Source of the DNA: Paralvinella palmiformis
Lineage: Eukaryota; Annelida; Polychaeta; Terebellida; Alvinellidae
Reading direction: 5' to 3'
Assembly (NCBI GenBank): GCA_025642065.1
Contig: JAODUP010000549.1
Span: forward strand, 98,501 to 162,500
DNA length: 64,000 bases
This document shows, piece after piece, positions 39,328 to 50,588 of the stretch. The notes under the pieces are model-generated. The model was given only the letters and a program-made list of their open reading frames with translations, did no database searches and was not told the origin of the DNA. Numbering within the stretch: position 1 is the first letter of the stretch; each line of letters begins with the position of its first letter. The translations under genes and the position numbers were made by a program.

Positions 39328-41017
39328 TGTGTCTTATGTTACGTATAGTAAAGGCGTGGGCTCAGGTTTTCGTGATGTTTATAATTCTTACAGAATTATG
39401 ACCAAACGACTACTACCTAAATAGAAAACAAATTTATATATTAGTACATATATAACGCAGCTATAACTGGAAATAAAGCATATATACCTGTACATATAGT
39501 ATATATTATGATACTAATCCTATTACCTCCGACAATAACAGTCTTGTGCTATTCTCCTTTCTGCTATCGAGAGTAAAATGTTATCAATGTCATAACTGTG
39601 TGATGTTGAATAAAATTGAACTTGGAATGTGACCTCAATCGTTCGGGTTAAAAAGGAGACGATGATAACACGACGAGGCAGGATGAATACCTTCTATCAT
39701 GATGTCAACATATATGTACATATGATCTATTGATGTATGTGTGTGTGTTTGTGTGTCTGTGTACTGTAATTATCAATCACATAATGTTTACAGATAGCTA
39801 GTTCGTGGTGATAATAGATATTTCTGACAATGAAAACTTTATCTGTAAGACTGTCAACGTGCATTAATATATTTATAATTATCAAATGATATTAGTTATA
39901 AACAATGTCAACGGGACAACGACCCTTCAAAAGGGCAAATAATATTATTTTCAAACTATTATTATTACCGAATTTGTAAAATTAAAGTGGAACTTGTGAA
40001 AGAGGAGGGTATGTTATTATACTGGTATAATATATTCCCCCGGTATGATAATACCCGTATAATATAGCGTAGATTAAATTATTAGGGGGAGGGGGGGTGC
40101 CATTACACTGGTTCAAAACAAGCTGCTGTTCCAAAAAATGTATTGTATTTAAATAGGATTGAAAACTATCCCCGACCTAAAGTGAGCTCCGGTGGCCTAG
40201 CGGTTAAGTACCCGACACTTGGTGCCAATGGTCGCACGTTCGAACCCCGTAAGAGGTCGAAACTTTTCCAGGGATTAATTTCTCGGCTCACTACATCGTG
40301 GGTGGCTGACCACGTTAAATGGCGCTGCCGTCTCCACTGAATTATTTAAAATAAAGGGGGACGTTAAAAACCCCCTGAGGACGTAAAACACTCTGGCAGG
40401 GACCACCCTCGGGGTATTTCGGTTCCATCTTTCCGTACCGCTCCCCTGTGAGTGGTGGGGGAGGTGATTTCTCAACCACTCCAACATAGAGGCTCTGCTG
40501 ATTAAGCGACAGCCTGGGGATTCTCCCCGAACAACAAAACCGAAACCCCGACCTACGAAGCGCCACCAAGCGACGTAAGCTTAGACAAATATTTAAAGAC
40601 AATATGACCAGGTAAATGAGATAAAGGAAGGAAAGTCACGTTTTCCCGGTTAAAACTACTTCGGTTACAAGTGAAAGTAGTTAGTATAAACCTTACTTCA
40701 TTTAGTTGTAATTACTTGAAAAAGTTTCCTTGTGTATAGAAATGAAGCAGTTTTATTTGAAACCCCCACCCCCTCCCCATTGTGTTGTTATGTTTTATGA
40801 TTGATCCAGACTAAAGTCTGTGGAGTGAATGAGTCAGTCAGTCAGTGAGTCAGTCATTCAGTCAGTGAGGCGATCAATCAGTCGGTCGGTCAATTACATA
40901 CATCTATCATAACAACTAGAAGACATTTTTGTGTACATTTTGATCCTCGATCTAGGTTTTATTTGTAGGTAACATTGCTGGTATAGTACTTGTGTTTGGT
41001 AAAGCCATTGTAGTTGT

Positions 41018-41092
<75 letters not shown>

Positions 41093-41105
41093 GAGAGAGA
41101 GAGGG

Positions 41106-41153
<48 letters not shown>

Positions 41154-44016
41154 GGGGGGGGGGTTATCAATGGCTTTGTTTCTAATTGTTGTACATTTGT
41201 TTGAAGCTTTCTTGTACTGGAAGTATCACATTCTCTATATATACATGTTGTTGTATATCAATATGGATGCGGCTGGCTAATGTCGTATTTCCCTGCTATA
41301 GCTAACAGTTTATCAGAACTATTGATGGAGTGTCTGTGATGATGAAGGCTACAGCCACCAGTTGATTGTATTATCGTCTGCTGGGTTAGGAGGAGATTGG
41401 GCAAGTGTCGGCGATATGGCGATATGGCGATATCGGGATGGAGATGATATCAGCGGATGATAACAAACTGTCTGTTGACTATATCTGATGTCTGCTTTTC
41501 TCGTGTTTTGACATCTACCGTCTGGCTGGCTGTCATATTCGAGGTCAGGTGTGGGTCACGCCTGCGCAGTTTCAGTGTAATTCGACGAGCTTATGAAACA
41601 TAACTGGAAGAAAAGTTAACATAAACCCACACACACACACAGAGAGAGAGGGGGGTGGGGTGAGCGGGGAGGGGGGGTGCTGGAATCTGGTATAATCTAT
41701 CCAAGGATTTGAACTTCACATCGAGTAAGTGAGTGAGTGAGTGAGTCTGTCGGCCCATTTCCTTGATTCAGCCATTGCCATATACCCCTAGAAGAAAGTG
41801 GCAAATGTAAAATGGTTGCCATTAGAAATTCTTTACATCAATAAATAAGTGAATTATTTTGCAGCAATGATAGGAAACCAAACGAATACCTTCCCCCACC
41901 GAAACAATTGGAAGTTTTGTCTTCAACAACAATCAACGGGCTTATGGCCATTAAGATAAACCTGACTTCTCTACCTGCTGTTTATTTTACGACTTTTGGT
42001 ATGTTAAAGGTGATCCTGTTCGTTCTCTTCCTTCCAGTTCCCGAGCCAATAACCAAATCGAAACAGCGACGCCATTCCAAGAAACCGTCCACCAATCATC
42101 CGCCGCGTCGATCAGCCACCAACCAATCACGGCCGTCGTTGCATAAGAATAAACATGGCGGCGCGCCTGCGCCATCGGCATCCGGCGGTCATCGGCAACC
42201 AATCAGAGCTCGTAGATACGATATAGGTCAAGTTGGCCAGCCTGGGTTATATCGGGGCTGGGCTGATGTTCAAGGGCAGGGCGCTGCCAACGATTATTGC
42301 CGGTAAGTGGTCAGATAACCCGGATAGAACCTGGATCGAATCACTATAGAACCCGGACAGATCGGAGATAAAGCCGACATGTTGTTAGTCGGGGGAAAAA
42401 AAAAGTAAAGGAGTGGGGAGTAATCCCAAATGTTTCCCTCAAATCATGCAAGTTGTAGCTCAGAGGTAAGGTGGCACATTAAAACAGGCAGGTCACAGTT
42501 TCGGATCCAGTAAATGTCTGTTCGACTTTTACGTGATGGTTTGGTGTGGGTTTTACTCTTATAACTGACATATATAGCCATTATATATATGCACACACAC
42601 ACACACACACATATATATATACCCCTAGGGTGTACTCATCCCCTCTAGAATGTAAGGGGAGAGAAAAATAAAGTGATTGTAAATATATGCTCTTATTGAG
42701 ATGTATCACTCGCTCACTCACTCACACGTAATAAGAGCAAATCTGTACGTAGCCTGCATGCAGCAGCTTCCCTGTGGGCGTGACACATTTGTCACATATG
42801 AAAAACGGTTTGCTGGCTGATGAGTAGCCCACATGTATAAGTCTGCGTATGTTTTGATTTGTGGAGGTGTATATTTTTGTATATCTAGTTTCATGCATAT
42901 AGATTTGTTTATGTGTAGCTTTATGGACGTATTGGTTTCAAATTATGTTTATATGTTGATATTCTCAGCTAGTGCCACTCTATATGTTCCTAAAATACAC
43001 ACACAAACACACACACACACTTAATGAGAACGTTGCGAATTGTACTTCTAATGTCATGAACACTCCATATAATCCCTTGTACCTTAAAATTAATTGCTTT
43101 TGAGAGTAAAAACGTCTTGATAAATTTGTTTGTCGGGTGGCTGATTAATTTACAGCAGAACATGCACGCATGCTCAGTGTTGGTAAACACAGAGTGGTGA
43201 CTTCATCCGCCACCAAACAATGCCTGCCTGCACACATATTGATGACCTTATAGCACACAACTTTACCCATCAATAAGCAGGCAGGAACACTGATAAAGAT
43301 GCCTTACACGACTCCTGCCTAATAAATACATCCATTTTCAGGATAATTGGACCCAATCCGAAGTTGTCTTTCTTGTCGTGTACGCTGGCTGGTAGCACGG
43401 GACCGGGTCACCATTACGTATCAAAACGAGGCTTCGATATAGGTCATCCGAACACGTGGTTTATGAGAGACATGGACGGTGATGGAAGAGATGACTACTG
43501 CAGGTAAAAAGATGGATCTCTTCTTAACGGAACACGGCACGTTATAATCGATTTGTTAAAATGGCAGATTTACAAATTTACTTATTATACTGTCGATTTA
43601 TGATGCACCTAAATCGTCGCAAGATGGCGCTGCCTCCGGAAGCTCGGTCCGAAGAAGCCAATGAGTTATTGTGACAGTCCGTGATAGAGATAGCGAAAAA
43701 GACCTTTTATTAATTATTATTATTATTATTATAGTTGGGTATAATTTTCACAATGTATCTTCTATATGTTCGGCTAACAATGGTTACATAATTTAACTAT
43801 ATTTAATACAGTTTGGTCTAGGGTCGTATTAAAACTCCGAGCGGTAGCGATACCTGTACATATGTACTTATCTATAGTACGGGGGGGGGTTAGAAGTACC
43901 TAACATCCTAGGAATCCGAACATTTCTCGTTTCTAGGAGATCCTTAGCGTAATATTGGATAAATGTTAGCCTAGGCCTCTTTATATAGAAAACGTGCCAT
44001 GTTTTATATAACACAT

Positions 44017-44075
<59 letters not shown>

Positions 44076-46277
44076 ATATATATATTGATACATATAATGA
44101 TATCCATGTTGATACATAATTACATATATTAATACATAAATTCATTCATAAATATAAACACACTGGATATGTTACTGATCAGGGTTCGGTTCGAGTCTCG
44201 GGTGTGACTAACTCCGAGACTAGATAAATGCTTCACCATGCATACATTCGTATCTATCTATCTATATATCTATATATCTATCTATCTATTTATCTATCTA
44301 TCTATCCGTATTATGACCTTAACTGAACCGGTCGAAGTAGCCAGAGAACGTTTCTTGTTCTTTTATGGTCACTTTTGGGGTAATCTGTAGGCTAAATAGG
44401 CCATGGTAAGACAGTGAGGCGAAAGGTGAAACAACCTTCACACATAGATAATCCGGGATGATTTGAAGTCGGGTACTAGAGGTTTACGACCAACCACACT
44501 ACGAGTTTGGCCACGGGGATGACCTGGACAAAAGTTATTAGTTGGTGCTATAATGGTCACTTGCTAAAAAATTGTCTTTCATCTCGTGATCACCCTCTTC
44601 CCTCTTTCCTCGCTTCCTCTGTTTTACTTCATTTTCTTCCCATTAATTCTGCACCAGTTTAACTCATTGATTAGTAACGACCTAAAACCTGAGAAGTTTA
44701 CGGTTCAAATCCAACAACTAGCTGTTGCGGGTCCTTTACACCATTAACTAAGCTATAATTATATACCTGGTTATGCTAACATTGGTATACTACCTAGGCA
44801 TTTGGTCTTAATACTGGCCTGTACAGGGTTTTTTTTCGGGGGGGGGGGGGGTGTCAGTGTGCAAACGAATAAAATCATATAACCGTAAGTCCTTAGATTA
44901 GTGGTTTTGTATCTGACAGGTGTTTATAAGTGTTGTCAGTTTGTGACTGGATATCGCATCAGTAATCACGCGACCACGCGTCCGCTTGCGTCGCGCGATC
45001 CGGACAAGACCCAGACAAACGCAGAGATTGGCTAAACCCCGTCACGTGTTCATCGGCCGAATGAGCTGTCGACGCAGAAGAAAATCGTCTCCGTTTGTGA
45101 TGGAAATGTTTACAACTTCCGGCACCTTTCTGGTATTTGGTTACAGCTGACGGCGTCTGTTAACAGCATGACTTGTGTTAGCCGACACCTGTCCAAACCG
45201 ACTAACTCTATAGTACGTCATCTCATGTCAAACCGATGCTTCTCTCGGTGATTAACAAAAGGCGATCACGAATTTCGCCGCTTCTGCTGCTACAACAACA
45301 ACAACATCAACTACTACTACCACTACTACTACTTCTTCTACTACTACTACTACTAATAATAGTTATTATTATTATGACAGATCATAAAACTGAGAACACG
45401 AATGGTTACTTTTATCCTATCCTAGTCACTCCTGGAACATATACTGGGGCGCACCTTCCATGTACCCCCCTCCCCCAACTCCTGTAGCTTGATTCGATTC
45501 GAACCCTGAACTGAAGCTTTTTATCGCAATACTCCAACAACTTTACTGTAGATTAGCCCTTTAATAACGAACACTACTTTGTTGGTAATTATCTCTTGAG
45601 TGTAACATTTGATATAATATGTTATCATCTTCACCTTCATCATCATCATCATCATCTTCATCATCATCATCATAATCTTCATCATAATATCAAATATATA
45701 TGACTTTTACCAATCGGCTAAACAAGAGTTCTATACAATGACGTTTTGTTTTTTTAAGCAATGCTTCCTTGTTACACCAACACAACTCCAAGAAGGGTAT
45801 ACAGGTGGCACGTGGACACCAACTAATAAAACCTCCCCGACTTATGAGCCGATAAATAATCTCCGGATTGGTTTGCAGCTGGAGTTGGCGATTGGTCCTC
45901 TTGTAAAGTGTTTAATAATTTCTGATCCAGCTTAGATTAAGCCATTCTCAGTTAGTCCACGATACCTCTACTGGACTGAGTATACGTTGGCAAGGACCCC
46001 CCCCCGTCTCATCGTACCCAGCGTACAATGGTCACAATTGTTCCTCGAAATTTCGCCACCGGACAATTCCGTGCACAAGACGTTTCCCTGAAATCCAGTC
46101 GATAGAGATAACGATAATGAATGTATCCCGATTGGCAGGGAGGAGTGAATCCGGCTGGTATCTGGATCAGGCCGGAGAATTACACCTCACTCCTCCCTCG
46201 GATTGGTTCCGAAGTCTTCCGAGAAACCGCCGTGTCGATTGCTCCAACAACGGCCCTCCGAGCTTCCGGTACACAAA

Positions 46278-46310
<33 letters not shown>

Positions 46311-47694
46311 CAGTAGGTTAGGAACAATAGGGTGTCGGTCAGAGATCGAGAGGTTCTGGTTTCGAATCCGCCAAGTATCCGTAGTTGCGCAGTCGCATTT
46401 AGACGCAAATTAGAACATTATTTCTTGGACAATCGCGGTATCTTCCCAAAAGAAGTGTCCATTTATTCGTTATGTATTTACTCAACATTAATGTATTCAA
46501 CATCAAACATTTCTTACAATTTTGACGACGTATGATGCTGACGTATTGAAGACATTCTCCTGATAAGTAATAAATAAAAGAGATCACACACACACACACA
46601 CACAAAGAGAGAGAGAGAGCTCCTATATAACTAACCAATCAGCGATTAAGGACAGTAGCCGTGTTATGGTTGTGGTGGTGGTGGTGTTGAGGTGCGTGTT
46701 TACACCGCATCCGGTATAGAGTGTTCCGGATTTCAAAGGAATCCAATTATAAATGAACTAAATGACATTTGAGTCGATGACGGAGAACGATTGTGTCTTG
46801 ACCTACACTGGGCATGGCTCTGTGGTGTAGGCTTTGCTTATAAATTCAGGATCATATTGTTGCTGTTGCTGTTGATGATGAAGATGATGATGAAAGACAA
46901 TGTCATTAATAATAATGATGATGATAATAATGAGAAGAATAATCATTATCATTAACAACAACCCCATCATCATCAACATCTTCAACATTAACAGTTATAT
47001 CCTGGTCCCTGGGTACCATCACATCGTACCTTCGACATATTGTAACCCAATCCTACCGCCCTCCCCCCCCCCGTGCGATGTACCACCTCAAACTTCCGTT
47101 CTAGATCCAGATATCGACGACGATTGGATTACATAACGAGTGACCCGTTTAGCGGATATGACCACCTAGTTAGCGGATCTGGTCTACGTAAATCCCGACG
47201 TGTCATTCAGTGCTCCGGTGACGTAATTAGGTCACTGTTTTATTGAGCCGACCGACCGACAGACATACCACCCCGGTGATTTCCGAACGTCAGCGATGAG
47301 TTTTAGAGTACACGCTCAAGTTACTAGTTTCTACACGCACACACACAACCCAGTCTCAAATAACCCCTCCCCCCACACACACACACAGTGTATAGAGGTG
47401 TGGTTGTGTGTTTATGTTTTAGCATCAGATGAAAAAATCATCGGCTCAGAATCGTCCGAATATCTGGATTTTCACGTCTAAACGATTCATCATGGACGCT
47501 GAAACCCGATATTGATGGATGAATTCAACACCATGCCGTTATCCCATTTCATAATCCTGAACTAACACATAGTCGAAAAGGAGATTGTCAGAAGCGCAGT
47601 GATTAGACTGAAGGTATTACTCTCAGAAATAATACAAATAAAAACCACACGCACGCACGCACACATAATTAAGCCCCCCCCCACACACACACAT

Positions 47695-47735
<41 letters not shown>

Positions 47736-50555
47736 ACAAGAACCAGCTTTAACACGAACCATCATAAATCGACAATTATAAAAGTATTTTCATTGATCTT
47801 GGGCAAGCCAATTATCCTCCAAACCAGCATCATTATTTACCTATAATGGCACATCACGGGTGTATTATATAAAATCCTTCGGGACGTCTTCTGTGGAGTA
47901 AAAGTTTATAAATTTCATATTTTATCTCGTTTTGACATGTAATTTAGTAGTTCTCGAATTATTACAATACAGTATAACATAAAGATATATTTCACACTAA
48001 AGATTGTTGTTTTCTACCACCACCACTATCCCAACCACCACTACTACTACTACTAGTAGTACTACGATTGTTACTTTTACTACTAATATTACTAATATTG
48101 CTAAGGTATATAAAAGCACAAGTCATTCAAAGACGATGTACATAATAACATAGGGCAGCATCATAAAATTACACCGATATAAATATATTATATATTTATC
48201 TAGACCCTAAAGGGCGTAGTAAGCCCCTGAGATATCAGCTACACGGAGCCACGCAATCTTTTACAGGGTTTCCGATAAGGAAACCATCAAGATATGGTAC
48301 AATATTAGATATATTTAGTGATGTTTAACTTTAATGCTGTCACACACAAAGGTAGAAGACATCAACCATTCATCATAATCTACCAATCATCATAATCTAC
48401 CAATCATCATAATCTACCAATCATCATAATCTATCCAATCATCATAATCTACCAATCATCATAATCTATCAATCATCATAATCTACCAATCATCATAATC
48501 TATCAATCATCATAATCTATCAAACATCATAATCTAACAATTATCATAATCTATCAATCATCATAATCTACCAATCACCATAATCTATCAAAGATCATAA
48601 TCTAACAGTCATCAAACATCAAATGATACCTTAATGTCGACGATTACAATCTAGGTACTGTATTGTCTCATAATTTAGTCGGTATATCAGTCCCGTTGAT
48701 GATGATTGATGTTTTACGGCCACTTTTGTGCATAAGAAAGGCTAAATAAGGCGAGCGTCCCCCAAAGGTAATGAAGCGCAGTCAAAGATGAGACACCCTT
48801 CAGATATACCCACGCTGAGATTCGAACTCAGTTGGCAGTGATCTGTGATCCAACGTACTACCAGTTAGACCATGGAGGCGCCCTCCGTTAGCGATATTAT
48901 AGTTAGACCGTTGAATTGTAACGATTATAAATCTATATCCAGAAGACAAATCTAGCTTTATCACGTAGTAATCCGGGATGGATCGTATTTGGGATGGATC
49001 GCGGAATTTAAACGGCGTTGAAGTAACATAGTCGTTTATTGTAATCCCGGATGATCGGGATGTACCTGTAATAAACCTATTGTCATTAGAAAACTTATTC
49101 GGGATATACCTCCCCCCCCCCTCCACACACACACACACACACACACTCCCACAGCGCTGATATTATGTGCAGCTGCTCAATGTGTATTTCGTGATGACTA
49201 TGATCCAATCTGGGAGGCTAATTTATCCCTTACTCTGAGCGATAATTAACCATCATAATATAATCCAGTGGGATCCTGGGCCTGTCTACAATATCATATA
49301 GATTATTTACACCATCCATAATATATTGTCTATTATGATTTTCTTCAGGTAATTCTTGATAGCATGCTGCGAGCTTGAGGGAGTGTTCCCTTATACTCAC
49401 ACTTGTTTTTTGAGTGAGTAGCGGGTAGGGCGTGGTTTCCTGTCTTAAAAACATGGACTCAACGATGCCTACATTTATCCACCCCCCGAAGATGCACGAC
49501 CTCATCGCCTTAGACATCCTACAGTCCGCGATTTGATCTCCCGATTCGCGTTGATCCCGACTTACGATGTGCTACAACAATTGAGTATGTTTCGATGTGG
49601 GCAAAGGATTCTCCGGATGTGTCGAGAATCCCCCCCCCCCCGACACCATGTCGTGTTCAGTCTGGAGTTCGCGATATCCTGTGTAATCAAAATCCAGGTC
49701 TGACTTCCATTTGTATTTGGTCGCCAACTGGAATATCTCTTTTGTGTATGTCAGATGTATTCAACGCTCTTTCTTGGCTGCTCCCCCCTTGTCGATCCAC
49801 AGACCAGAATGTTGGTCCTCAGTTTTGATGACGATTTCGTCACATTACTCTGACCTCGTTGATAGCACCAGCTCCTTAAGACGGGACGACAGCCTTCTCT
49901 CGATCTTCTCATTGATGACGACGGTAATGCAAATGTCTTTCTTACCACTGACCTTAATGGTAAGGACCAACGTCTCTGATATGGTATGATCTGCATCGAG
50001 AGATTTTCGAATTTAGCAGCCACTTGCGGGTAAGGTTAGTTAGGGCGCAATGCAAGCCGGGAACCACCGAATACTATAGTACTCGACCCAAATAATACGA
50101 CTTATTTTCAAGTCTGTGTCTTATTAGTTACCACCCAGTGGCTGTTGCATGGGAGTTCCGTCTAACCGATAACATATTTACGCAACGTCTATAATATTGG
50201 TACGACATGGCGGTACCAATTTGTGATATGACATTGTTGACGAAAGCCATCAGGAGTCTAACTATTACAGTAACTCTAGAGTCTATATCGGTTTGGATTT
50301 AACTATCCAGATTAGGCTCTGCCAGAGATAGACACTGATCGGTTTGGACTGTGATAGCTCCCTGATATGGCTTCCGTCGGTGGATCGTTCCACGGGATAT
50401 CTTAGAATATCCAATTCTGGGTTAGGCAATACACAATTATAACCCGTAACAGGCACGAACTTCCATGAATAGGCGGCGAACGTACACAAATGTTCTAGCA
50501 CACACACACACACACGGATGCACCTGCGTTGTTGGTGGTTTGCTCGCAACGCACA

Positions 50556-50588
<33 letters not shown>

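Larger units (their letters stand above)
33063..42037 (+). other. Intron 1 of the Frizzled-domain gene
   Basis: About 9.0 kb, GT-AG. It carries SINE B (two copies plus a fragment), SINE D, repeat E copy 2, the inverted repeat at 37.1 kb and several compound microsatellites. A CpG-rich non-repeat block at about 37480-37690 stands out. No further exon with a CRD or DYCR signature was found by reading. Confidence 0.7.

Noticed and set aside
42833..43024. Frame between exons 2 and 3 of the Frizzled-domain gene
   Set aside because: Exon 2 and exon 3 already join in phase across a 1.0-kb intron, and this frame is low-complexity, ending in a CA repeat.
48369..48612. CRISPR-like array
   Set aside because: The 17-bp units are contiguous with no unique spacers, and the genome is eukaryotic.
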